A stretch of 60,000 bases of DNA from Branchiostoma floridae (lineage: Eukaryota > Chordata > Leptocardii > Amphioxiformes > Branchiostomatidae): NCBI RefSeq assembly GCF_000003815.2, contig NC_049982.1, positions 18,779,534 to 18,839,533 of the forward strand, given 5' to 3'. Shown piece by piece: positions 11,497 to 25,754 of this stretch. The notes under the pieces were generated by a model. It was not told the origin of the DNA and searched no databases. It saw only the letters and a list, made by a program, of their open reading frames with translations. The stretch's first letter is position 1, and each line of letters begins with the position of its first letter. A program made the position numbers and the translations under genes.

Positions 11497-13741
11497 TGTT
11501 ATACCTACATGCCGTGCAATTGCCTCTTGTATACCCAGCCTTTGTGCACAATGATAGGTGTAACCTAACATATCAAAACATCCGGCCTGTCTAAAACGTT
11601 GCCTTTGAAATCTCCTGACCTGTTTCACAGTCATCTCCTGTATATCCTGCCACGCATTCACAGGTATAACCGTTGACTCCGTCCGTACAGGTACCGCCAT
11701 ATTGGCAGGGATCAGAAGCACACTCATCGATATCTATAACAGCAAAGACAATGGAAGGTTTTGTTACAACATAAGCAATGTTAACTCTGATTTTGATTCC
11801 AATGTCATTGTTGATATTTACGTTTTCATACCTAGACATAATGATCTCCTTTCGGAGTGTCAGGCAATGCTATGACAAGATGTTTCTATTTACATATATT
11901 TTTCAATGAGTTAGGCAAAGACAATCACGGCTATATACTGTAAAAGTACATGTGTGGTTGGATACTTGCAAGTAGTGAAAGTACATGTGTAGTGTTGAAG
12001 TTGCAAAATAAAATGGCACCACTATAATAGAAGTCATGAGTGAAGCTGTCAACTTGGTAAGTGATACCAGTCTACCACAATAGTGTCTCTTTTACTACAC
12101 TATAGTTAAACTTTCTTGAATAAAGGAATGAATGATTTGTTGTCTATGATATAATATTTGCCACTTCAATTCTTATTAGGCCTGTCCGTCATACGTCACG
12201 TGCAATTGTCTCTTGTATACCCAGCCTTTGTGCGCAATGATAGGTGTAACCTAACATATCAAAACATCCGGCTTGTCTAAAACGTTGCCTTTGAAATCTC
12301 CTGACCTGTTTCACAATCATCTCCTGTATATCCTGCCACGCATTCACAGGTATAACCGTTGACTCCGTCCGTACAGGTACCGCCATATTGGCAGGGATCA
12401 GAAGCACACTCATCGGTATCTATAACAGCAAAGACAATGGTAGATTTTGTTACAAAATAATCAGTGTTAACTCTGATTTCAATGTCAATGTCATTTTTAA
12501 CATTTACGTTTTCATACCTAGACATAATGATCTCCTTTCGGAGTGTCAGGCAATGCTATGACAAGATGTTTCTATTTACATATATGTTTCAATGAGTTAG
12601 GCAAAGACAATCACGGCTATATACTGTAAAAGTACATGTGTGGTTGGATACTTGCAAGTAGTGAAAGTACATGTGTAGTGTTGAAGTTGCAAAATAAAAT
12701 GGCACCACTATAATAGAAGTCATGAGTGAAGCTGTCAACTTGGTAAGTGATACCAGTCTACCACAATAGTGTCTCTTTTACTACACTATAGTTAAACTTT
12801 CTTGAATAAAGGAATGAATGATTTGTTGTCCATGATATAATATTTTGCCACTTCAAATCTTATTAGGCCTGTCCGTCACGTGCAATTGTCTCTTGTATAC
12901 CCAGCCTTTGTGCGCAATGATAGATGTAACCTAACATATCAAAATATCCGGCCTGTCTTAAATGTTGCCTGTGAAATCTACTAACCTGTTGCACAGTCAT
13001 CTCCTGTATATCCTGCCACGCATTCACATGTATAACCGTTGACTCCGTCCGTACAGGTACCGCCATATTGGCAGGGATCAGAAGCACACTCATCGATTAT
13101 CTATAACAGCAAAGACAATGGAAGGTTTTGTTACAACATAAGCAATGTTAACTCTGATTTTGATTCCAATGTCATTGTTGATATTTACGTTTTCATACCT
13201 AGACAGAATGATCTCCTTTCGGAGTGTCAGGCAATGTTTCGAGAAAGTTTATCTATTCACATATATTTTCCAATGAGTTACGGCAAAGACAATCACGGGT
13301 ATATACTGTAAAAGTACCTGTGTGGTTGGATAGTAGCAAGTAGTGAAAGTACATGTGTAGTTGGGTGGTTGCAAAAGTGGCACTACTATAGAAGTCATAA
13401 GTGAAGTTGCCAACTTGGTAAATAATACCAGTCTACCACACTAGTGTCTTTTTAACTACACGATCGTTGAACTTTCTTGAATACAGGAATGAATGATTTG
13501 TTGTCTATGCTACAATTTTTTGTCGCTTCAATTCTTATTACATAGTTTATGGTGTCTATTTTAAGAATTCAGCCCTCTTTTTGTACCCATCTCGTTTTCT
13601 CCCTAACTCATTTTTTTTGCAGTCTGCATAGGATGTCATCCATAAAACATTTACTTGCTGCGGCCTTTATATTCTTTGTTGCATTGCAAGCAGGCCTGCA
13701 TTTAGGCAAACAATGCCAGGGATTCTTCTTCTTGTTATGGC

Positions 13742-13793
<52 letters not shown>

Positions 13794-16032
13794 CAGTGTT
13801 ATGCCTACTTGCCGTGCAGTTGCCTCTTGTATACCCAGCCTTTGGGCACAATGATAGGTGTAACCTAACTTATCAAAACATCCGGCTTGTCTAAAACGTT
13901 GCCTTTGAAATCTCCTGACCTGTTTCACAGTCATCTCCTGTATATCCTGCCACGCATTCACAGGTATAACCGTTGACTCCGTCCGTACAGGTACCGCCAT
14001 ATTGGCAGGGATCAGAAGCACACTCATCGATATCTATAACAGCAAAGACAATGGTAGATTTTGTTACAAAATAATCAGTGTTAACTCTGATTTCAATTTC
14101 AATGTCATTTTTAACATTTACGTTTTCATACCTAGACATAATGATCTCCTTTCGGAGTGTCAGGCAATGCTATGACAAGATGTTTCTATTTACATATATT
14201 TTTCAATGAGTTAGGCAAAGACAATCACGGTTATATACTGTAAAAGTACATGTGTGGTTGGATACTTGCAAGTAGTGAAAGTACATGTGTAGTGTTGAAG
14301 TTGCAAAATAAAATGGCACCACTATAATAGAAGTCATAATTGAAGCTGTCAACTTGGTAAGTGATACCAGTCTACCACAATAGTGTCTCTTTATGAAAGC
14401 ATAGTTAAACTTTCTTGAATAAAGGAATGAATGATTTGTTGTCCATGATATAATATTTTGCCACTTCAAATCTTATTAGGCCTGTCCGTCACGTGCAATT
14501 GTCTCTTGTATACCCAGCCTTTGTGCGCAATGATAGATGTAACCTAACATATCAAAATATCCGGCCTGTCTTAAATGTTGCCTGTGAAATCTACTAACCT
14601 GTTTCACAGTCATCTCCTGTATATCCTGCCACGCATTCACAGGTATAACCGTTGACTCCGTCCGTACAGGTACCGCCATATTGGCAGGGATCAGAAGCAC
14701 ACTCATCGATATCTATAACAGCAAAGACAATGGTAGATTTTGTTACAAAATAATCAGTGTTAACTCTGATTTCAATTTCAATGTCATTNNNNNNNNNNNN
14801 NNNNNNNNNNNNNNNNNNNNNNNNNNNNNNNNNNNNNNNNNNNNNNNNNNNNNNNNNNNNNNNNNNNNNNNNNNNNNNNNNNNNNNNNNNNNNNNNNNNN
14901 NNNNNNNNNNNNNNNNNNNNNNNNNNNNNNNNNNNNNNNNNNNNNNNNNNNNNNNNNNNNNNNNNNNNNNNNNNNNNNNNNNNNNNNNNNNNNNNNNNNN
15001 NNNNNNNNNNNNNNNNNNNNNNNNNNNNNNNNNNNNNNNNNNNNNNNNNNNNNNNNNNNNNNNNNNNNNNNNNNNNNNNNNNNNNNNNNNNNNNNNNNNN
15101 NNNNNNNNNNNNNNNNNNNNNNNNNNNNNNNNNNNNNNNNNNNNNNNNNNNNNNNNNNNNNNNNNNNNNNNNNNNNNNNNNNNNNNNNNNNNNNNNNNNN
15201 NNNNNNNNNNNNNNNNNNNNNNNNNNNNNNNNNNNNNNNNNNNNNNNNNNNNNNNNNNNNNNNNNNNNNNNNNNNNNNNNNNNNNNNNNNNNNNNNNNNN
15301 NNNNNNNNNNNNNNNNNNNNNNNNNNNNNNNNNNNNNNNNNNNNNNNNNNNNNNNNNNNNNNNNNNNNNNNNNNNNNNNNNNNNNNNNNNNNNNNNNNNN
15401 NNNNNNNNNNNNNNNNNNNNNGTTACAACATAAGCAATGTTAACTCTGATTTTGATTCCATGTCATTGTTGATATTTACGTTTTCATACCTAGACAGAAT
15501 GATCTCCTTTCGGAGTGGCAGGCAATGCTTCGAGAACGTTTATCTATTCACATATATTTTCCAATGAGTTACGGCAAAGAAAATCACGGGTATATACTGT
15601 AAAAGTACCTGTGTGGTTGGATAGTAGCAAGTAGTGAAAGTACATGTGTAGTTGGGTGGTTGCAAAAGTGGCACTACTATAGAAGTCATAAGTGAAGTTG
15701 CCAACTTGGTAAATAATACCAGTCTACCACACTAGTGTCTTTTTAACTACACAATCGTTGAACTTTCTTGAATACAGGAATGAATGATTTGTTGTCTATG
15801 CTACAATTTTTTGTCGCTTCAATTCTTATTACATAGTTTATGGTGTCTATTTTAAGAATTCAGCCCTCTTTTTGTACCCATCTCGTTTTCTCCCTAACTC
15901 ATTTTTTTTGCAGTCTGCATAGGATGTCATCCATAAAACATTTACTTGCTGCGGCCTTTATATTCTTTGTTGCATTGCAAGCAGGCCTGCATTTAGGCAA
16001 ACAATGCCAGGGATTCTTCTTCTTGTTATGGC

Positions 16033-16084
<52 letters not shown>

Positions 16085-19000
16085 CAGTGTTATGCCTACT
16101 TGCCGTGCAGTTGCCTCTTGTATACCCAGCCTTTGGGCACAATGATAGGTGTAACCTAACTTATCAAAACATCCGGCTTGTCTAAAACGTTGCCTGTGAA
16201 ATCTCCTGACCTGTTTCACAGTCATCTCCTGTATATCCTGCCACGCATTCACAGGTATAACCGTTGACTCCGTCCGTACAGGTACCGCCATATTGGCAGG
16301 GATCAGAAGCACACTCATCGATATCTATAACAGCAAAGACAATGGTAGATTTTGTGACAAAATAATCAGTGTTAACTCTGATTTCAATTTCAATGTCATT
16401 TTTAACATNNNNNNNNNNNNNNNNNNNNNNNNNNNNNNNNNNNNNNNNNNNNNNNNNNNNNNNNNNNNNNNNNNNNNNNNNNNNNNNNNNNNNNNNNNNN
16501 NNNNNNNNTACCTAGACATAATGATCTCCTTTCGGAGTGTCAGGCAATGCTATGACAAGATGTTTCTATTTACATATATTTTTCAATGAGTTAGGCAAAG
16601 ACAATCACGGTTATATACTGTAAAAGTACATGTGTGGTTGGATACTTGCAAGTAGTGAAAGTACATGTGTAGTGTTGAAGTTGCAAAATAAAATGGCACC
16701 ACTATAATAGAAGTCATAATTGAAGCTGTCAACTTGGTAAGTGATACCAGTCTACCACAATAGTGTCTCTTTTACTACACTATAGTTAAACTTTCTTGAA
16801 TAAAGGAATGAATGATTTGTTGTCCATGATATAATATTTTGCCACTTCAAATCTTATTAGGCCTGTCCGTCACGTGCAATTGTCTCTTGTATACCCAGCC
16901 TTTGTGCGCAATGATAGATGTAACCTAACATATCAAAATATCCGGCCTGTCTTAAATGTTGCCTGTGAAATCTACTAACCTGTTTCACAGTCATCTCCTG
17001 TATATCCTGCCACGCATTCACAGGTATAACCGTTGACTCCGTCCGTACAGGTACCGCCATATTGGCAGGGATCAGAAGCACACTCATCGATATCTATAAC
17101 AGCAAAGACAATGGTAGATTTTGTTACAAAATAATCAGTGTTAACTCTGATTTCAATTTCAATGTCATTTTTAACATTTACGTTTTCATACCTAGACAGA
17201 ATGATCTCCTTTCGGAGTGTCAGGCAATGCTATGACAAGATGTTTCTATTTACATATATTTTCCAATGAGTTAGGCAAAGACAATCACGGCTATATACTG
17301 TAAAAGTACATGTGTGGTTGGATACTTGCAAGTAGTGAAAGTACATGTGTAGTTGGGAAGTTTCAAACTAAATTGGCACCACTATAATAGAAGTCATGAG
17401 TGAAGCTGTCAACTTGGTAAGTGATACCAGTCTACCACAATAGTGTCTCTTTTACTACACTATAGTTAAACTTTCTTGAATAAAGGAATGAATGATTTGT
17501 TGTCTATGATATAATATTTTGTCACTTCAATTCTTATTAGGCCTGTCCGTCACGTGCAATTGTCTCTTGTATACCCAGCCTTTGTGCGCAATGATAGATG
17601 TAACCTAACATATCAAAATATCCGGCCTGTCTTAAATGTTGCCTGTGAAATCTACTAACCTGTTTCACAGTCATCTCCTGTATATCCTGCCACGCATTCA
17701 CATGTATAACCGTTGACTCCGTCCGTACAGGTACCGCCATATTGGCAGGGATCAGAAGCACACTCATCGATATCTATAACAGCAAAGACAATGGAAGGTT
17801 TTGTTACAACATAAGCAATGTTAACTCTGATTTTGATTCCAATGTCATTGTTGATATTTACGTTTTCATACCTAGACAGAATGATCTCCTTTCGGAGTGG
17901 CAGGCAATGCTTCGAGAAAGTTTATCTATTCACATATATTTTCCAATGAGTTACGGCAAAGACAATCACGGGTATATACTGTAAAAGTACCCGTGTGGTT
18001 GTATAGTAGCAAGTAGTGAAAGTAAATGTGTAGTTGGGTGGTTGCAAAAGTGGCACTACTATAGAAGTCATAAGTGAAGTTGCCAACTTGGTAAATAATA
18101 CCAGTCTACCACACTAGTGTCTTTTTAACTACACAATCGTTGAACTTTCTTGAATACAGGAATGAATGATTTGTTGTCTATGCTACAATTTTTTGTCGCT
18201 TCAATTCTTATTACATAGTTTATGGTGTCTATTTTAAGAATTCAGCCCTCTTTTTGTACCCATCTCGTTTTCTCCCTCATTTCTCCCTGCAAAGGATGTC
18301 ATCCATAAAACATTTACTTGCTGCGGCCTTAATATTATTTGTTGCATTGCAAGCAGGCCTGCATTTAGGCAAACAATGCCAGGGATTCTTCTTCTTGTTA
18401 TGGCATATATATATGTGGCATATATATATATATATATGTATTAGTGTTATGCCTACTTGCCGTGCAGTTGTCTCTTGTATACCCAGCCTTTGGGCACAAT
18501 GATAGGTGTAACCCTAACTTATCAAAACATCNNNNNNNNNNNNNNNNNNNNNNNNNNNNNNNNNNNNNNNNNNNNNNNNNNNNNNNNNNNNNNNNNNNNN
18601 NNNNNNNNNNNNNNNNNNNNNNNNNNNNNNNCTTGTCTAAAACGTTGCCTTTGAAATCTCCTGACCTGTTTCACAGTCATCTCCTGTATATCCTGCCACG
18701 CATTCACAGGTATAACCGTTGACTCCGTCCGTACAGGTACCGCCATATTGGCAGGGATCAGAAGCACACTCATCGGTATCTATAACAGCAAAGACAATGG
18801 TAGATTTTGTTACAAAATAATCAGTGTTAACTCTGATTTCAATTTCAATGTCATTTTTAACATTTACGTTTTCATACCTAGACAGAATGATCTCCTTTCG
18901 GAGTGGCAGGTAATGCTATGACAAGATGTTTCTATTTACATATATTTTTCAATGAGTTAGGCAAAGACAATCACGGCTATATACTGTAAAAGTACATGTG

Positions 19001-20091
19001 TGGTTGGATACTTGCAAGTAGTGAAAGTACATGTGTAGTGTTGAAGTTGCAAAATAAAATGGCACCACTATAATAGAAGTCATGAGTGAAGCTGTCAACT
19101 TGGTAAGTGATACCAGTCTACCACAATAGTGTCTCTTTTACTACACTATAGTTAAACTTTCTTGAATAAAGGAATGAATGATTTGTTGTCCATGATATAA
19201 TATTTTGCCACTTCAATTCTTATTAGGCCTGTCCGTCACGTGCAATTGTCTCTTGTATACCCAGCATTTGTGCGCAATGATAGATGTAACCTAACATATC
19301 AAAATATCCGGCCTGTCTTAAATGTTGCCTGTGAAATCTACTAACCTGTTTCACAGTCATCTCCTGTATATCCTGCCACGCATTCACAGGTATAACCGTT
19401 GACTCCGTCCGTACAGGTACCGCCATATTGGCAGGGATCAGAAGCACACTCATCGATATCTATAACAGCAAAGACAATGGAAGGTTTTGTTACAACATAA
19501 GCAATGTTAACTCTGATTTTGATTCCAATGTCATTGTTGATATTTACGTTTTCATACCTAGACAGAATGATCTCCTTTCGGAGTGGCAGGCAATGCTTCG
19601 AGAAAGTTTATCTATTCACATATATGTTCCAATGAGTTAGGCAAAGACAATCACGGGTATATACTGTAAAAGTACCTGTGTGGTTGGATAGTAGCAAGTA
19701 GTGAAAGTACATGTGTAGTTGGGTGGTTGCAAAAGTGGCACTACTATAGAAGTCATAAGTGAAGTTGCCAACTTGGTAAATAATACCAGTCTACCACACT
19801 AGTGTCTTTTTAACTACACAATCGTTGAACTTTCTTGAATACAGGAATGAATGATTTGTTGTCTATGCTCCAATTTTTTGTCGCTTCAATTCTTATTACA
19901 TAGTTTATGGTGTCTATTTTAAGAATTCAGCCCTCTTTTTGTACCCATCTCGTTTTCTCCCTAATTTTTTTGCAGTCTGCAAAGGATGTCATCCATAAAA
20001 CATTTACTTGCTGCGGCCTTAATATTCTTTGTTGCATTGCAAGCAGGCCTGCATTTAGGCAAACAATGCCAGGGATTCTTCTTCTTGTTAT

Positions 20092-20146
<55 letters not shown>

Positions 20147-21812
20147 CAGTGTTATGCCTACTTGCCGTGCAGTTGTCTCTTGTATACCCAGCTTTTGGGC
20201 ACAATGATAGGTGTAACCTAACTTATCAAAACATCCGGCCTGTCTAAAACGTTGCCTTTCAAATCTCCTGACCTGTTTCACAGTCATCTCCTGTATATCC
20301 TGCCACGCATTCACAGGTATAACCGTTGACTCCGTCCGTACAGGTACCGCCATATTGGCAGGGATCAGAAGCACACTCATCGATATCTATAACAGCAAAG
20401 ACAATGGAAGGTTTTGTTACAACATAAGCAATGTTAACTCTGATTTTGATTCCAATGTCATTGTTGATATTTACGTTTTCATACCTAGACAGAATGATCT
20501 CCTTTCGGAGTGGCAGGCAATGCTTCGAGAAGTTTATCTATTCACATATATTTTCCAATGAGTTACGGCAAAGACAATCACGGGTATATACTGTAAAAGT
20601 ACCTGTGTGGTTGGATACTTGCAAGTAGTGAAAGTACATGTGTAGTGTTGAAGTTGCAAAATAAAATGGCACCACTATAATAGAAGTCATGAGTGAAGCT
20701 GTCAACTTGGTAAGTGATACCAGTCTACCACAATAGTGTCTCTTTTACTACACTATAGTTAAACTTTCTTGAATACAGGAATGAATGATTTGTTGTCTAT
20801 GATATAATATTTTGCCACTTCAATTCTTATTAGGCCTGTCCGTCACGTGCAATTGTCTCTTGTATACCCAGCCTTTGTGCGCAATGATAGATGTAACCTA
20901 ACATATCAAAATATCCGGCCTGTCTTGAATGTTGCCTGTGAAATCTACTAACCTGTTTCACAGTCATCTCCGGTATATCCTGCCACGCATTCACAGGTAT
21001 AACCGTTGACTCCGTCCGTACAGGTACCGCCATATTGGCAGGGATCAGAAGCACACTCATCGATATCTATAACAGCAAAGACAATGGAAGGTTTTGTTAC
21101 AACATAAGCAATGTTAACTCTGATTTTGATTCCAATGTCATTGTTGATATTTACGTTTTCATACCTAGACAGAATGATCTCCTTTCGGAGTGGCAGGCAA
21201 TGCTTCGAGAACGTTTATCTATTCACATATATTTTCCCATGAGTTACGGCAAAGAAAATCACGGGTATATACTGTAAAAGTACCTGTGTNNNNNNNNNNN
21301 NNNNNNNNNNNNNNNNNNNNNNNNNNNNNNNNNNNNNNNNNNNNNNNNNNNNNNNNNNNNNNNNNNNNNNNNNNNNNNNNNNNNNNNNNGATAGTAGCAA
21401 GTAGTGAAAGTACATGTGTAGTTGGGTGGTTGCAAAAGTGGCACTACTATAGAAGTCATAAGTGAAGTGCCCAACTTGGTAAATAATACCAGTCTACCAC
21501 ACTAGTGTCTTTTTAACTACACAATCGTTGAACTTTCTTGAATACAGGAATGAATGATTTGTTGTCTATGCTACAATTTTTTGTCGCTTCAATTCTTATT
21601 ACATCTTATTACATAGTTTATGGTGTCTATTTTAAGAATTCAGCCCTCTTTTTGTACCCATCTCGTTTTCTCCCTAACTCTTTTTTTTTGCAGTCTGCAA
21701 AGGATGTCATCCATAAAACATTTACTTGCTGCGGCCTTAATATTCTTTGTTGCATTGCAAGCAGGCCTGCATTTAGGCAAACAATGCCAGGGATTCTTCT
21801 TCTTGTTATGGC

Positions 21813-21856
<44 letters not shown>

Positions 21857-24774
21857 CAGTGTTATGCCTACTTGCCGTGCAGTTGCCTCTTGTATACCCA
21901 GCCTTTGGGCACAATGATAGGTGTAACCTAACTTATCAAAACATCCGGCTTGTCTAAAACGTTGCCTGTGAAATCTCCTGACCTGTTTCACAGTCATCTC
22001 CTGTATATCCTGCCACGCATTCACAGGTATAACCGTTGACTCCGTCCGTACAGGTACCGCCATATTGGCAGGGATCAGAAGCACACTCATCGATATCTAT
22101 AACAGCAAAGACAATGGTAGATTTTGTTACAAAATAATCAGTGTTAACTCTGATTTCAATTTCAATGTCATTTTTAACATTTACGTTTTCATACCTAGAC
22201 AGAATGATCTCCTTTCGGAGTGTCAGGCAATGCTATGACAAGATGTTTCTATTTACATATATTTTTCAATAAGTCAGGCAAAGACAATCACGGTTATATA
22301 CTGTAAAAGTACATGTGTGGTTGGATACTTGCAAGAAGTGAAAGTACATGTGTAGTTGGGAAGTTTCAAAATAAAATGGCACCACTATAATAGAAGTCAT
22401 GAGTGAAGCTGTCAACTTGGTAAGTGATACCAGTCTACCACAATAGTGTCTCTTTTCTACACTATAGTTAAACTTTNNNNNNNNNNNNNNNNNNNNNNNN
22501 NNNNNNNNNNNNNNNNNNNNNNNNNNNNNNNNNNNNNNNNNNNNNNNNNNNNNNNNNNNNNNNNNNNNNNNNNNNNNNNNNNNNNNNNNNNNNNNNNNNN
22601 NNNNNNNNNNNNNNNNNNNNNNNNNNNNNNNNNNNNNNNNNNNNNNNNNNNNNNNNNNNNNNNNNNNNNNNNNNNNNNNNNNNNNNNNNNNNNNNNNNNN
22701 NNNNNNNNNNNNNNNNNNNNNNNNNNNNNNNNNNNNNNNNNNNNNNNNNNNNNNNNNNNNNNNNNNNNNNNNNNNNNNNNNNNNNNNNNNNNNNNNNNNN
22801 NNNNNNNNNNNNNNNNNNNNNNNNNNNNNNNNNNNNNNNNNNNNNNNNNNNNNNNNNNNNNNNNNNNNNNNNNNNNNNNNNNNNNNNNNNNNNNNNNNNN
22901 NNNNNNNNNNNNNNNNNNNNNNNNNNNNNNNNNNNNNNNNNNNNNNNNNNNNNNNNNNNNNNNNNNNNNNNNNNNNNNNNNNNNNNNNNNNNNNNNNNNN
23001 NNNNNNNNNNNNNNNNNNNNNNNNNNNNNNNNNNNNNNNNNNNNNNNNNNNNNNNNNNNNNNNNNNNNNNNNNNNNNNNNNNNNNNNNNNNNNNNNNNNN
23101 NNNNNNNNNNNNNNNNNNNNNNNNNNNNNNNNNNNNNNNNNNNNNNNNNNNNNNNNNNNNNNNNNNNNNNNNNNNNNATTTGTTGTCTATGATATAATAT
23201 TTTGCCACTTCAATTCTTATTAGGCCTGTCCGTCACGTGCAATTGTCTCTTGTATACCCAGGTTTTGTGCGCAATGATAGGTGTAACCTAACATATCAAA
23301 ATATCCGGCCTGTCTTAAATCTTGCCTGTGAAATCTACTAACCTGTTTCACAGTCATCTCCTGTATATCCTGCCACGCATTCACAGGTATAACCGTTGAC
23401 TCCGTCCGTACAGGTACCGCCATATTGGCAGGGATCAGAAGCACACTCATCGATATCTATAACAGCAAAGACAATGGAAGGTTTTGTTACAACATAAGCA
23501 ATGTTAACTCTGATTTTGATTCCAATGTCATTGTTGATATTTACGTTTTCATACCTAGACAGAATGATCTCCTTTCGGAGTGGCAGGCAATGCTTCGAGA
23601 AAGTTTATCTATTCACATATATTTTCCAATGAGTTACGGCAAAGACAATCACGGGTATATACTGTAAAAGTACCTTTGTGGTTGGATACTTGCAAGTAGT
23701 GAAAGTACATGTGTAGTGTTGAAGTTGCAAAATAAAATGGCACCACTATAATAGAAGTCATGAGTGAAGCTGTCAACTTGGTAAGTGATACCAGTCTACC
23801 ACAATAGTGTCTCTTTTACTACACTATAGTTAAACTTTCTTGAATACAGGAATCAATGATTTGTTGTCTATGATATAATATTTTGCCACTTCATTCTTAT
23901 TAGGCCTGTCCGTCACGTGCAATTGTCTCTTGTATACCCAGCATTTGTGCGCAATGATAGATGTAACCTAACATATCAAAATATCCGGCCTGTCTTGAAT
24001 GTTGCCTGTGAAATGTACTAACCTGTTTCACAGTCATCTCCTGTATATCCTGCCACGCATTCACAGGTATAACCGTTGACTCCGTCCGTACAGGTACCGC
24101 CATATTGGCAGGGATCAGAAGCACACTCATCGATATCTATAACAGCAAAGACAATGGAAGGTTTTGTTACAACATAAGCAATGTTAACTCTGATTTTGAT
24201 TCCAATGTCATCGTTGATATTTACGTTTTCATACCTAGACAGAATGATCTCCTTTCGGAGTGGCAGGCAATGCTTCGAGAAAGTTTATCTATTCACATAT
24301 ATTTTCCAATGAGTTACGGCAAAGAAAATCACGGGTATATACTGTAAAAGTACCTGTGTGGTTGGATAGTAGCAAGTAGTGAAAGTACATGTGTAGTTGG
24401 GTGGTTGCAAAAGTGGCACTTCTATAGAAGTCATAAGTGAAGTTCCCAACTTGGTAAATGATACCAGTCTACCACACTAGTGTCTTTTTAACTACACAAT
24501 CGTTGAACTTTCTTGAATACAGGAATGAATGATTTGTTGTCTATGCTACAATTTTTTGTCGCTTTAATTCTTATTACATAGTTTATGGTGTCTATTTTAA
24601 GAATTCAGCCCTCTTTTTGTACCCATCTCGTTTTCTCCCTAACTCATTTTTTTTGCAGTCTGCAAAGGATGTCATCCATAAAACATTTACTTGCTGCGGC
24701 CTTAATATTCTTTGTTGCATTGCAAGCAGGCCTGCATTTAGGCAAACAATGCCAGGGATTCTTCTTCTTGTTAT

Positions 24775-24825
<51 letters not shown>

Positions 24826-25703
24826 CAGTGTTATGCCTACTTGCCGTGCAGTTGTCTCTTGTATACCCAGCTTTTGGGCACAATGATAGGTGTAACCTAA
24901 CTTATCAAAACATCCGGCCTGTCTAAAACGTTGCCTTTCAAATCTCCTGACCTGTTTCACAGTCATCTCCTGTATATCCTGCCACGCATTCACAGGTATA
25001 ACCGTTGACTCCGTCCGTACAGGTACCGCCATATTGGCAGGGATCAGAAGCACACTCATCGATATCTATAACAGCAAAGACAATGGAAGGTTTTGTTACA
25101 ACATAAGCAATGTTAACTCTGATTTTGATTCCAATGTCATTGTTGATATTTACGTTTTCATACCTAGACAGAATGATCTCCTTTCGGAGTGGCAGGCAAT
25201 GCTTCGAGAAAGTTTATCTATTCACATATATTTTCCAATGAGTTACGGCAAAGAAAATCACGGGTATATACTGTAAAAGTACCTGTGTGGTTGGATAGTA
25301 GCAAGTAGTGAAAGTACATGTGTAGTTGGGTGGTTGCAAAAGTGGCACTTCTATAGAAGTCATAAGTGAAGTTGCCAACTTGGTAAATGATACCAGTCTA
25401 CCACACTAGTGTCTTTTTAACTACACAATCGTTGAACTTTCTTGAATACAGGAATGAATGATTTGTTGTCTATGCTACAATTTTTTGTCGCTTCAATTCT
25501 TATTACATAGTTTATGGTGTCTATTTTAAGAATTCAGCCCTCTTTTTGTACCCATCTCGTTTTCTCCCTAACTCTTTTTTTTTGCAGTCTGCAAAGGATG
25601 TCATCCATAAAACATTTACTTGCTGCGGCCTTAATATTCTTTGTTGCATTGCAAGCAGGCCTGCATTTAGGCAAACAATGCCAGGGATTCTTCTTCTTGT
25701 TAT

Positions 25704-25754
<51 letters not shown>

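Noticed and set aside
12863-13093. Repeated minus-strand frames starting [19 protein letters not shown] in every array unit
   Set aside because: They are the EGF exon read one base out of frame; the cysteine-rich frame with matching splice sites is the real one.
14681-15443. Long frames of 228-250 aa at 14.7 and 22.4 kb
   Set aside because: Almost entirely N; only gap filler.
24585-25059. Frames of 90-155 aa through the long-unit introns (with YIYIYI runs)
   Set aside because: They arise from the (TA)n tract and repeated intron sequence, differ on both strands, and have no cysteine or domain pattern.
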